DNA of 64,000 nucleotides, from the NCBI RefSeq assembly GCF_005080765.1, contig NZ_CP033012.1, positions 362,785-426,784 of the forward strand, in the 5' to 3' direction. The DNA comes from Buchnera aphidicola (Anoecia oenotherae). GTDB lineage: Bacteria > Pseudomonadota > Gammaproteobacteria > Enterobacterales > Enterobacteriaceae. Below, in pieces: positions 20,243-28,917 of the stretch (position 1 is the first letter of the stretch; each line of letters opens with the position of its first letter). The notes below the pieces were generated by a model. It saw only the letters and a program-made list of their open reading frames with translations. It made no database searches and was not told the DNA's origin. Position numbers and translations under genes: made by a program.

Positions 20243-22894
20243 ATGAGTATAAGTTCTGATACTATACGTAACATGTTTTTAAATTTTTTTTTAAAAAAAA
20301 ACCATCATATTTTTCCTGGAAGTCCATTAATTTCTAATAATGATTCTTCTTTACTATTTACTAATGCAGGTATGAATCAGTTTAAAGATATATTTTTAGG
20401 GAAAAAAAAATCTCAATATTCTAAAATTACTACTGTACAACAGTGTTTAAGAACTGGAGGTAAACATAACGATTTAAATAATGTTGGATTTAACTCTAGA
20501 CACCATACATTTTTTGAAATGTTAGGAAACTTTAGTTTTAATGGATATTTTAAAGAAGAAGCAATTTCTTATGCCTGGGAACTGTTAACTAGTCCTAATT
20601 ATTTTAATTTGCCTAAAGACAAACTTTGGATTACTACTTATGCTGGAGATCAACAAACTTATAATATTTGGAAAAAAAAAATTAATATTCCATCAAATAA
20701 ATTAATACAAATAAGCGATAAAAAAAATAAAAAATATGAATCTGATAATTTTTGGCAAATGAGTTCTACAGGTCCTTGTGGTCCTTCAACTGAAATTTTC
20801 TTTGATAAAGGAAGTCATTTACAGGGTTTTCCTCCAGGAGGAGATTATAGCACAGGAGATAGATTTATTGAAATTTGGAACTTAGTTTTTATACAGTTTA
20901 ATAGAATCAATAAAAATAATTTAATTCCTTTACCTAAAGTATTAATAGATACAGGGATGGGATTGGAAAGAATTGTTTCTGTTATTCAAAAAGTTGATTC
21001 AGCATATGAAACTGATTTATTTTTATTTTTAATAAGAAAAATTCTAGACATATCTAAAATAAATAGTTTTAACAATTCTTCTATAAGAATTATAGCTGAT
21101 CATGTAAGATCTTCTGTATTTATTATTTCCAATGGAATTGTTCCGTCTAATGAAAGACAAGGTTATGTATTAAGACGAATTTTACGAAGAGCTATAAGAC
21201 ATGGGAATAAAATAGGAATAAAAGATTTGTTCTTTTATAAATTAGCCTCTTTTTTTATTGAAAAAACAAAAGAAAATAATGTTTTATTATCAGAAAAAAA
21301 AGATTTTATTATAAAAGTGATTAAAAAAGAAGAACAGCAATTTTCTTACGTTTTGGAAAAAGGATTATTATTATTAAAACAAAAATTTAATCGTATAAAA
21401 AATAATACTTTAGATGGAGAATCCTTATTCTCTATGTATGATACCTATGGTTTTCCAATTGATTTAGTTGAAGATATTTGTAAAGAAAACAATTTTAAAA
21501 TTGATTTAATTAAATTCAATAATCTGATGGATCAACAAAAAAATAGAGCAAGAAAAAATAACAATTTTTTTCAATTAAATAATTTAAAATTACAATCAAA
21601 AATTTCATCTTTATTTCAAGGATATGTAAATACTAAAATTAAATCTGAAATAAAAGAGATTTTTGTAAATAAAAAATTAAAAAAAAAAATAACATTAGGA
21701 GAAAAAGGAATAATTATTTTAGATAAAACTACATTTTATCCTGAATCAGGAGGACAAATAGGAGATTCAGGAAAAATTTTTTTTAAAAAAAACATTTTCT
21801 TAGTAAAAGATACTAAAAAATATGGAAGAGCCATAGGACATATTGGAGAAGTTATTGAAGGATCATTTGCTGTAAATGATATGGTTAATGCAGAAGTAGA
21901 TAAAAAAAAGAGGTATTCTATCCAATGTAATCATACTTCTACCCATTTATTACACGCATCGTTACGGTTGGTTATTGGGAAACATGTTGAACAAAAAGGT
22001 TCTTTAGTACAAGAAAAATATTTAAGATTTGATTTTGTCAATATTGAAATATTAGATTTAAAAAAAATTTCTATTTTGGAAAGATTAATAAATGAAAAAA
22101 TTCGAGAAAATATTTGTATCAAAACTAAAATTGTAAAATTTACTAATATAAATAAAGATAATGTAATATTATTACCTAATTTAAAATATAAAACTAATGT
22201 TAGAGTATTATCCATAGGAAATTTTTCTAAAGAATTATGTGGTGGAACACATGTAAACTATACAGGAGAAATAGGTTTTTTTAAGATAACCAATGTATCA
22301 AATGTAGGTTCTGGAATATCTAGAATAGAAGCTGTTACTGGTAATCAAGCAATTTTAGATATACAAGCAAAAAATGATATTTTAAATCAAGTTGCAGGAT
22401 TTTTAAAAACTAATATTCATAATATAGAAAAAAAAATCATTCAATTAATTAAAAATAATATTAAATTAGAAAAAATTCATGAAGAAAATATAAATAAAAA
22501 AATAAAAAAGATAAGTAAACAATTAATAAAAAATGCTTTTGTTATAAATAATAATAAAGTTATTGTAGAATGTATACATATCAGCGATCATAAAATGATA
22601 AAAAAAATAATATCTATGGTATATCAATTATTTAATAGAGGTATAATAGTTATTTTTTATAGTGTAGATAAAAAATTGTATTTTCATGCAAAAATAACAA
22701 AAAATGTTATTTGTATAGTTAGTGCAGTTGATATAATAAATAAAATAGCTATAGATATAAATGGAAAAGGAGGGGGGAAGAAAGAATCAGCATCAGGTTC
22801 TGGAAGTAATGTTAAAAGTTCTTCTATTTTTTTAAAAAAAATAAAAGACTATATTATTGCAAATATACATAAATTTTATTCTTTAAAAAAGTAA
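20243..22894 (+). CDS. alaS: Alanyl-tRNA synthetase
   Basis: AlaRS charges tRNA-Ala and clears Ser- and Gly-tRNA-Ala. The 883-aa protein (E. coli 876) has the class II catalytic core at the N-terminus (LLFTNAGMNQFKD, HHTFFEMLGNFSF, GMGLERIVSV). It keeps the editing domain with HTSTHLLH (the HxxxH zinc site) and CGGTHV intact, and ends with a C-Ala domain (GKGGGKKESASGSG). AGGAG lies before the ATG. csrA follows after 180 bp, as in E. coli (alaS-csrA). Confidence 0.98.
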   Translation: MSISSDTIRNMFLNFFLKKNHHIFPGSPLISNNDSSLLFTNAGMNQFKDIFLGKKKSQYSKITTVQQCLRTGGKHNDLNNVGFNSRHHTFFEMLGNFSFNGYFKEEAISYAWELLTSPNYFNLPKDKLWITTYAGDQQTYNIWKKKINIPSNKLIQISDKKNKKYESDNFWQMSSTGPCGPSTEIFFDKGSHLQGFPPGGDYSTGDRFIEIWNLVFIQFNRINKNNLIPLPKVLIDTGMGLERIVSVIQKVDSAYETDLFLFLIRKILDISKINSFNNSSIRIIADHVRSSVFIISNGIVPSNERQGYVLRRILRRAIRHGNKIGIKDLFFYKLASFFIEKTKENNVLLSEKKDFIIKVIKKEEQQFSYVLEKGLLLLKQKFNRIKNNTLDGESLFSMYDTYGFPIDLVEDICKENNFKIDLIKFNNLMDQQKNRARKNNNFFQLNNLKLQSKISSLFQGYVNTKIKSEIKEIFVNKKLKKKITLGEKGIIILDKTTFYPESGGQIGDSGKIFFKKNIFLVKDTKKYGRAIGHIGEVIEGSFAVNDMVNAEVDKKKRYSIQCNHTSTHLLHASLRLVIGKHVEQKGSLVQEKYLRFDFVNIEILDLKKISILERLINEKIRENICIKTKIVKFTNINKDNVILLPNLKYKTNVRVLSIGNFSKELCGGTHVNYTGEIGFFKITNVSNVGSGISRIEAVTGNQAILDIQAKNDILNQVAGFLKTNIHNIEKKIIQLIKNNIKLEKIHEENINKKIKKISKQLIKNAFVINNNKVIVECIHISDHKMIKKIISMVYQLFNRGIIVIFYSVDKKLYFHAKITKNVICIVSAVDIINKIAIDINGKGGGKKESASGSGSNVKSSSIFLKKIKDYIIANIHKFYSLKK

Positions 22895-23051
22895 TTACAT
22901 TTAAAATAAATATCATGTTTAAGTTCTATTTGATATAATAAAAAAAATTTTAAATAATCTCAGATTTTTTACAATAAATTTGTATATAAAAATGTTTTGA
23001 TTTATGTTAAAAATGAGTATTTTAAATTGGAAATGGCAGTATATTATAGTC

Positions 23052-23074
23052 TGAAACGTTTCAAGGAGTAGGGA
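23052..23074 (+). promoter_or_regulatory. Palindrome and GGA motifs in the csrA leader
   Basis: A perfect 12-bp palindrome, TGAAACGTTTCA (23052-23063), sits directly against the csrA Shine-Dalgarno AAGGAG. A second GGA (in AGGGA) precedes the ATG. GGA motifs at the ribosome-binding site are what CsrA binds in other bacteria. The palindrome also fits the consensus operator of the LacI-family regulator Cra. Either use is inference. Confidence 0.4.
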
Positions 23075-23251
23075 ATGTTAATTTTAACTCGACGAGTAGG
23101 TGAAACATTAATTATTGGTGATGAAATAACAGTGACTGTATTAGGTGTAAAAGGAAATCAGGTTCGAATTGGAGTAAATGCTCCCAAAAAAGTTTCTATA
23201 CATAGAGAAGAGATATACGAACGTATTCAAGCTGAAAAAAAACAAGTTTAA
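23075..23251 (+). CDS. csrA: Carbon storage regulator CsrA
   Basis: CsrA is a dimeric RNA-binding protein that blocks or stabilises mRNAs at GGA motifs. The 58-aa reading frame starts [16 protein letters not shown] and continues [32 protein letters not shown], almost identical to E. coli CsrA (61 aa), including the RNA-binding Arg at LTRR and RE in HREEI. AAGGAG lies about seven bases before the ATG. It is one of the few regulators in the window. It sits between alaS and tRNA-Ser/tRNA-Arg as in E. coli. Confidence 0.97.
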   Translation: MLILTRRVGETLIIGDEITVTVLGVKGNQVRIGVNAPKKVSIHREEIYERIQAEKKQV

Positions 23252-23276
23252 TATTTAATTAATATGAGAATATTAT

Positions 23277-23295
23277 GTATTATTAACAGTAATAC
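23277..23295 (+). terminator. Weak hairpin after csrA
   Basis: GTATTA pairs with TAATAC around a 7-nt loop, 25 bases after the csrA stop, with TTTTT a few bases further on. All stem pairs but two are A-T, so it is a weak candidate. Confidence 0.3.
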
Positions 23296-23412
23296 AAATA
23301 CTTTTTCTAAATATTGAAAAAATAAAGTATGAATTTAATGTATTTATTAATAATTAATTAATATATATGTTGTTTACAAAACATATATAAAAATAGTTTT
23401 TATAAAAAATTA

Positions 23413-23442
23413 TTGACTTATTGAACAAAAAAGTAATATATT
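23413..23442 (+). promoter_or_regulatory. Candidate promoter of tRNA-Ser/tRNA-Arg
   Basis: TTGACT (23413-23418) is followed by TATATT (23437-23442) at 18 bp, or by an overlapping TAATAT at 15 bp. Transcription would begin about 25 bases before the tRNA-Ser 5' end. Confidence 0.4.
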
Positions 23443-23475
23443 AAGAATATTAATATTAAATAAGCATGAGATGTT

Positions 23476-23564
23476 GGTGAGATGGCCGAGAGGCTGAAGG
23501 CGTTCCCCTGCTAAGGGAATATATAGATAAATCTGTATCGAGGGTTCGAATCCCTCTCTCACCG
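23476..23564 (+). tRNA. serV: tRNA-Ser (GCT)
   Basis: This class II tRNA has a long variable arm. GGTGAGA pairs with TCTCACC. The anticodon loop CTGCTAA lies between TTCCC and GGGAA, giving anticodon GCT. GGTTCGAATCC is in the T arm and the discriminator is G. Its place after csrA and before tRNA-Arg(ACG) matches E. coli serV-argV. CCA is not encoded. Confidence 0.96.
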
Positions 23565-23568
23565 AAAA

Positions 23569-23642
23569 GCATCCGTAGCTTAGATGGATAGAGCACTCGG
23601 CTACGAACCGAGAGGTCGGAGGTTCGAATCCTTCCGGATGTA
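23569..23642 (+). tRNA. argV: tRNA-Arg (ACG)
   Basis: A standard cloverleaf has acceptor GCATCCG with CGGATGT (first pair G-T). The anticodon arm CTCGG-CTACGAA-CCGAG gives anticodon ACG, normally deaminated to ICG by TadA to read CGU, CGC and CGA. Only four bases separate it from tRNA-Ser, so both are on one transcript. E. coli has four tandem copies; here there is one. Confidence 0.97.
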
Positions 23643-23939
23643 ATATATATATTAATTTATATAAAAATATAGCTTGTATTTTTTATATAACATTTTTTTA
23701 TTTACATAAATATTATGTAGTTAACTATATTTAATACACTTATTTTTTATTTTTTAGTACAAATTTTATAAAATTACCCTATCTATAATATTAAACATTT
23801 TTTCTAAGAAAAACTAGATTTATGTGTTACAATAAATTTGTTTTTTTAATTAAACGGTAAAATTTTTGTGATTTTTGATCTAATTTATGTATTAGAAATT
23901 ATTTTATTTAAATGAAAGTTTAAAACTAAAATTATTTTT

Positions 23940-24669
23940 ATGAGAATTCCAAGAATATATCGATCAAAAGAACTTTTTATAAATGATACAGTAGTTTTGT
24001 ATGAAAAAAAAATAGTTCATTATATTAAAAATGTATTAAAAAAAAAAAAATGATTATATAAAATTATTTAATAATAATAACTATATATTTTTAACAATAA
24101 TTCAATTTATTTCTAAAGATTTAATTATTTTAAAAATTATTAATAGTATTAATGAAAACAATGAATCGAAATTATATTTACATTTAGGACAAATAATTTC
24201 AAAAAATAAAAATATGGATATGATCATTCAAAAATCAGTAGAACTAGGAATTTCTAAAATCACTCCTATTTTCAATAATTTATTAAAAAATATTTTGAAT
24301 AAAGAGTATCTATCTAAAAAAATGAAACATTGGAAAGAAATCGTTATTTCAGCTTGTCAACAATGTGAAAGAAATATTATTCCAGAAATAAATGAACCGC
24401 AATTTTTAAAACAATGGATAAAAGAGGATCAAAAAGAAAAAAAAATTTTTTTTGAAAAAAATGGAAACTATACTATTAAAAATTTAGATAAAAATATAAA
24501 CAAGATTAAATTTTTGATAGGATCAGAATACGGGTTTTCTGAAAAAGATAGAATACGTTTATTAAACAGCGGATTTATTAATTTATCTTTAGGTCCTAGA
24601 ACTTTAAGAATGGAAACGGCGGTAATTTCTTCTATTTCTTGTCTACAACTAAAATTTGGTGATTTTTAA
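23940..24669 (+). CDS. rsmE: 16S rRNA m3U1498 methyltransferase RsmE, frameshifted at A13
   Basis: RsmE methylates U1498 of 16S rRNA and has a SPOUT knot fold. Translation from ATG at 23940 gives MRIPRIYRSKELFINDTVV...HYIKNVLKKKK and then TGA at 24051. The stop follows a run of 13 A (24038-24050). Removing one A opens the frame into NDYIKLFNNNNYIF, then LYLHLGQIISKNKNMDMIIQKSVELGI, IGSEYGFSEKD and LGPRTLRMETAVISSI, the SAM-binding knot of the family. Both sides are conserved, so the frameshift is recent or is corrected during transcription. The downstream ORF alone (from ATG 24214) would lack the N-terminal RNA-binding domain. Confidence 0.87.
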
Positions 24670-24748
24670 ACAATTTTATAAAAACTAAACGAAAAATTCT
24701 AAGTTATATATATGAAATATATATGTCAATATATTTATATCGAACTAA

Positions 24749-25423
24749 TTAACTATTTTTATCATTTTTTTTTAATATTTTAATTCCTAATTTTCCAGAA
24801 GTAATACAAATATCTGCTGATTGTTTTGCAAACAATCCTACAGTAACAATTCCTGGATATGCATTTAATTCTTTTTCCAGTTTTAGAATATTATTAATTT
24901 TAAGATTATACACGTCAATTATTTTGTTCCCATAATCTGTAGTAAAATTTTTTCTAAGTATTGGAAAAGCACCTAAATTAATCAATTTTTCTTTAATATA
25001 GGAAATACTCATAGGAATGACTTCTATAGGAATTGGAAATTTTCCTAATTTTTTTACTATTTTACTTTCATCAACAATACAAATAAATTTTTTAGATTTT
25101 GAAGCAAGAATTTTTTCTCCTGTTAGGGCACCTCCTCCTCCTTTGATCATCATAAAATTATTATCAATTTCATCTGCACTATCAATATATAAATCTATTT
25201 TTTTAACGTTATTACAGTTTAAAATACAAAATTTATATTTTTTTAAAATATTTAAAGATTTCAAAGAACTTGATACAACGCCTTTAATAAAATATTTTAA
25301 TTTTCTTAAGTGTTTAATAAAATGTAGTACAGTGCTTCCTGTTCCTATCCCTATTATTGAATTTTTTTTTATATAATTGATAGAAAATAATGAAGCTGAA
25401 TATTTATACTTTTCTTGATACAA
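24749..25423 (-). CDS. rpiA: Ribose-5-phosphate isomerase A
   Basis: RpiA interconverts ribose-5-phosphate and ribulose-5-phosphate in the pentose phosphate pathway. The 224-aa protein (E. coli 219) has the phosphate-binding IGIGTGSTVLHFI, the catalytic IDSADEID, KGGGGALTGEKI and KLGKFPIPIEVIP. It is convergent with rsmE; only AT-only symmetry lies between the two genes. Confidence 0.96.
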   Translation of the reverse strand: MYQEKYKYSASLFSINYIKKNSIIGIGTGSTVLHFIKHLRKLKYFIKGVVSSSLKSLNILKKYKFCILNCNNVKKIDLYIDSADEIDNNFMMIKGGGGALTGEKILASKSKKFICIVDESKIVKKLGKFPIPIEVIPMSISYIKEKLINLGAFPILRKNFTTDYGNKIIDVYNLKINNILKLEKELNAYPGIVTVGLFAKQSADICITSGKLGIKILKKNDKNS

Positions 25424-25504
25424 ATTTCTTGCTCCTATTTTTAATGTTTAAAATAGATGTGTTATTTAACAAATATAATATTTTTATCTTTTAATAAGAA
25501 TGTT

Positions 25505-25575
25505 CTGGGGTACCTGGATTTGAACCAGGGATGCCGATATCAAAAACCGGTGCCTTACCACTTGGCTATACCCCA
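25505..25575 (-). tRNA. glnW: tRNA-Gln (TTG), copy 2 of a tandem pair
   Basis: Acceptor TGGGGTA pairs with TACCCCA and the discriminator is G. The anticodon arm CCGGT-TTTTGAT-ATCGG gives anticodon TTG. It lies last in the Met-Leu-Gln-Gln cluster, the same order as the start of E. coli metT-leuW-glnU-glnW. The 71-nt sequence is identical to the copy at 25639-25709. CCA is not encoded. Confidence 0.95.
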
Positions 25576-25638
25576 ATCATTTTGTCTTATAACAAGCAAT
25601 TATTATTACTTGTACAAAAGAATAATTATTTAGTAGTT

Positions 25639-25709
25639 CTGGGGTACCTGGATTTGAACCAGGGATGCCGATATCAAAAACCGGTGCCTTACCACTTGGC
25701 TATACCCCA
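25639..25709 (-). tRNA. glnU: tRNA-Gln (TTG), copy 1 of a tandem pair
   Basis: It has the same 71-nt sequence as the gene at 25505-25575, 63 bp apart. The anticodon is TTG in CCGGT-TTTTGAT-ATCGG. Keeping two identical copies is unusual in a genome that has reduced other tRNA families to single genes. Confidence 0.95.
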
Positions 25710-25758
25710 TTTTAAAAATTATAAATATAAACTATTTAAAAATTAATTTATCATTACA

Positions 25759-25840
25759 TACGGAAGGCGAGACTTGAACTCGCATACTTTTCAGTGCCAG
25801 AACCTAAATCTGGTGCGTCTACCAATTTCGCCACTTCCGC
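25759..25840 (-). tRNA. leuW: tRNA-Leu (TAG)
   Basis: This class II tRNA has acceptor GCGGAAG against CTTCCGT (terminal G-T pair) and a variable arm of moderate length. The anticodon arm CCAGA-TTTAGGT-TCTGG gives anticodon TAG, as E. coli leuW. It is the second gene of the metT-leuW-gln cluster. Confidence 0.95.
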
Positions 25841-25896
25841 TTATTGGTAATATAATAAATATATATATAATAATGTTTAGGATTACTATTTCATAG

Positions 25897-25970
25897 TAGC
25901 TACGATGGGATTTGAACCCATTACCTCAGCGTTATGAGTGCTGTGCTCTAACCTATTGAGCTACGTAGCT
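25897..25970 (-). tRNA. metT: Elongator tRNA-Met (CAT)
   Basis: A 74-nt cloverleaf has acceptor AGCTACG/CGTAGCT and the anticodon CAT in the loop CTCATAA. The body matches E. coli metT (GTAGCTCA, GGTTAGAGCAC), not the initiator or tRNA-Ile(CAT). The last pair of the anticodon stem (31-39) is an A-C mismatch, and the first acceptor pair is A-T instead of G-C. It leads the minus-strand tRNA cluster. Confidence 0.93.
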
Positions 25971-26149
25971 ATTTAAACTTATTTAATAAAAAACAAAATA
26001 TATAGTATATTAATGTTATTATATCATATAATAAATTAATAAAGGAATAAAAAACATTTTAAATTTAAAAATAGAACTATTACTTTATTTTATTTAACAT
26101 TGGTTATAAATTATAATGAATTTATAATTTATTGTTTTTAAGGAAAAAT

Positions 26150-27838
26150 ATGTTAAATACATACGGCAATCATTTTATTGAAAAAATAATTAATAAAGAT
26201 CTAAAAAATCAAGTATATAGAAAACTACGAACACGATTCCCACCTGAACCCAACGGGTATTTACATATTGGTCATGCTAAATCTATATATTTAAATTTTT
26301 ATTTAGCGAAAAAATTTAATGGATATTTTTATTTAAGATTTGATGATACTAATCCAATAAAAGAAAAGATATCTTACGTAAAAGCTATTAAAAAAGATCT
26401 AAAATGGTTAGGATGCATGTGGGACGGAACTGAAAAATATACTTCTAGTTATTTTAATTATTTATATAAATATGCTATAGAACTAATTAACAAAGGTTTA
26501 GCTTATGTTGATAAACTAAAAAAAAATGAAATAAAAAAATATCGTGGTACATTAATTAAACCAGGAATTAATAGTCCTTATAGAAATCAAACTATAGAAG
26601 AAAATTTATTATTGTTTGAAAAAATGAAGAGAGGTGATTTTCCTGAAGGAAATGCATGTTTACGTGCTAAAATAGATATGAAATCTTCATTTATAATAAT
26701 GAGGGATCCTGTTTTATACCGTATAATATTTTCTAATCATCATCAAACTAGAAATGCATGGTGTATTTATCCTACTTATGATTTTGCTCATTGTATATCA
26801 GATGCTATTGAACATATTACGCATTCTTTGTGTACTTTAGAATTTCAAGATAATAGAAGACTATATGATTGGATTCTAAATAATATATCTATTAAATATA
26901 GACCTAAACAATACGAATTTTCGAAATTAAACGTAGAATATTCAGTATTGTCTAAGAGAAAACTAAAAACTATTATTGAAAAAAAAATAGTAGATAATTG
27001 GGACGATCCAAGACTGTTAACTATTTCAGGATTAAAACGAAGAGGATATACTCCTGAAGCAATAAAAAATTTTTGTATGAAAATTGGAGTAACTAAACAA
27101 GAAAATTCAGTTCAATTATCATTATTAGAATCTTGTATTCGATCAGATTTAAACGTAAGAGCTCCTAGAGCAATGGCTATCTTAGATCCAATTAAAGTAA
27201 TAATATACAATATGCCTGATTCTCAAAAAGAAATTATAACAATCCCTAATCATCCTAACAATAAAAAAATGGGAACTAGAAAATCTATATTTTCAAAAGA
27301 AATCTATATAGATAGATCTGATTTTAATGAAAAACCAAGCAAAAATAATATAAAATTATCTCATGGAATATTTATTCGACTTAGATATGCATATGTTATT
27401 ACAGTTACTAAGATTAAAAAAAATAATTTTGGTAAAATTATTTGTTTAATTTGTAAATATGACAAAAATACATTTCGTAAAAATCCTATAAATTATCGTG
27501 TTAGTGGAGTTATTCATTGGATTGCAAAAGAAAATGTTTTAAATGCTATATTTAATATTTATTATCCTTTATTTAAAATAAAAAAACCTGACCTAGAAAA
27601 AACATGTTTACCGTTTATAAATAACAATTCATTAGTACAAAAGAAAGGAATAGTAGAAAAAAGTATTATTTTAAATAGTAAAAAAAATTTTTATCAATTT
27701 GAAAGGGTAGGATATTTTTGCATTGATAAAGATAGTCTAGAAAAATTACAAAAAAAAAATCATATAATTACTTTTAATAGAATAGTTACATTAAAGGAAA
27801 GGAAAAGTAATAAATTATTAAAAAAACAACAACACTAA
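26150..27838 (+). CDS. glnS: Glutaminyl-tRNA synthetase
   Basis: GlnRS is a class I enzyme found in gammaproteobacteria and eukaryotes. It has RFPPEPNGYLHIGHAKSI (HIGH motif), LRFDDTNP, WCIYPTYDF, HSLCTLEFQDNRRLYDW and the KMSKS-equivalent LSKRKL. Length is 562 aa (E. coli 554). The start at 26150 is chosen because AAGGA lies a few bases upstream; a TTG at 26132 is in frame but precedes the Shine-Dalgarno. It is divergent from the Met-Leu-Gln-Gln tRNA cluster, so the enzyme and its tRNAs sit next to each other. Confidence 0.97.
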   Translation: MLNTYGNHFIEKIINKDLKNQVYRKLRTRFPPEPNGYLHIGHAKSIYLNFYLAKKFNGYFYLRFDDTNPIKEKISYVKAIKKDLKWLGCMWDGTEKYTSSYFNYLYKYAIELINKGLAYVDKLKKNEIKKYRGTLIKPGINSPYRNQTIEENLLLFEKMKRGDFPEGNACLRAKIDMKSSFIIMRDPVLYRIIFSNHHQTRNAWCIYPTYDFAHCISDAIEHITHSLCTLEFQDNRRLYDWILNNISIKYRPKQYEFSKLNVEYSVLSKRKLKTIIEKKIVDNWDDPRLLTISGLKRRGYTPEAIKNFCMKIGVTKQENSVQLSLLESCIRSDLNVRAPRAMAILDPIKVIIYNMPDSQKEIITIPNHPNNKKMGTRKSIFSKEIYIDRSDFNEKPSKNNIKLSHGIFIRLRYAYVITVTKIKKNNFGKIICLICKYDKNTFRKNPINYRVSGVIHWIAKENVLNAIFNIYYPLFKIKKPDLEKTCLPFINNNSLVQKKGIVEKSIILNSKKNFYQFERVGYFCIDKDSLEKLQKKNHIITFNRIVTLKERKSNKLLKKQQH

Positions 27839-28917
27839 AAAAATTTTTTTTGTTAATTTTATTATTTAAACAATTTTATTTAATTAAATTTAAATAAAAT
27901 TTAAGTTTTTTATTAAAAATTTGTTTTAAATATTTTTTAAAATTGTTTTTAATTTAATTAAATAAATTTATTTTATTTTTATTCAATAATTTAAATTTTA
28001 TATGTAAAAAAACATATCCTATATTAATAAAAAAAATAAATAATAATAAATTTATTGATTGTTTATTTTTATAAATAGTATCTATTTATTTAAGATAAAC
28101 GAGTTATTTTATATAAATAGAACTAATTAAATAGTAACTTACTAAATTAGTTTATTTTAAATTTAATTAATTTAAAAAAACTAAATATAAAATATAATAT
28201 TTACTTATGAAATTAAAAAAATTATATAATGATTAATATTTTGTAAAGTAAAATATAGAATATTAATTTTTTTTTTAATTGAAAAAAAATTTTATTAAAA
28301 CAAAAAAATTATCTGTTCAAATATTATACTATATGCAATATTTAATAATTAAAAATAAAAAAAATTTATTGTTTAATTTTATAGTAAGTAATATTACTTA
28401 TATTTTAATTATTAAAAAAATAATAAACATGTATTATGTTATTTATTTAAAATTATGAATAAATATTAATTTTTTTATAATTATTAAAATAAATAAAATA
28501 TAATTAATGATAATGTTGATCTAAAAGATATATATACATAATTATTAAATTAAAAAAATCTTTGTTTTATTAAATGATTATTGTTTTATTATATATTTTA
28601 ATATAATAAACATATACACAATAAGTATTATTATTAATAAATACTATTAATAGTATTTATTTTATTAAACATAATATTTTAATTTAAATTATCAATTGAT
28701 TGTTTATAATTATAAAAATAAAAATTTATATATTAATTATTAATGATGCTAAAATTTAACTTTATTTTTTTTAAGATAAGTATTTCATGTCAAATTAACA
28801 TATAGAAACAATGTTTTATTAAGAATACAGTTAAAATGATTCAATTAAATTACAATTTTTATAAAAAATATATACATATAGTTGTATATACAAAAATCTA
28901 TTATATAGGAAATAGTA
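27839..28917. other. 1079-bp spacer upstream of eno, at the pyrG position
   Basis: This is the longest gene-free stretch in the window. In E. coli pyrG (CTP synthase) immediately precedes eno. Here the sequence is nearly all A and T with no CTP-synthase motif in any frame that I can see. It looks like the fully decayed site of pyrG. The eno promoter must lie near its right end. Confidence 0.5.

Larger units (their letters stand above)
25500..25709 (-). repeat. Tandem duplicate of the tRNA-Gln gene
   Basis: Two identical 71-bp tRNA units share only GTTCT immediately 3' of the gene; the rest of the flanks differ. The identity stops at the gene ends, suggesting gene conversion or selection rather than a fresh duplication of a longer segment. 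Confidence 0.85.

Noticed and set aside
21931..22215. 94-aa minus-strand frame within alaS
   Set aside because: Shadow of a conserved synthetase region (editing domain).
23940..24669. Two separate small genes in place of one frameshifted rsmE
   Set aside because: Both parts align in order with one RsmE protein and meet exactly at the A13 tract.
24700..24735. ATATATAT-GAA-ATATATAT symmetry between rsmE and rpiA as a terminator
   Set aside because: Pure AT dinucleotide symmetry is common in this sequence and gives little stem stability.
25531..25746. Plus-strand frame spanning the two tRNA-Gln genes
   Set aside because: It translates the complement of two tRNAs; the repeat in the peptide simply reflects the tandem tRNA copies.
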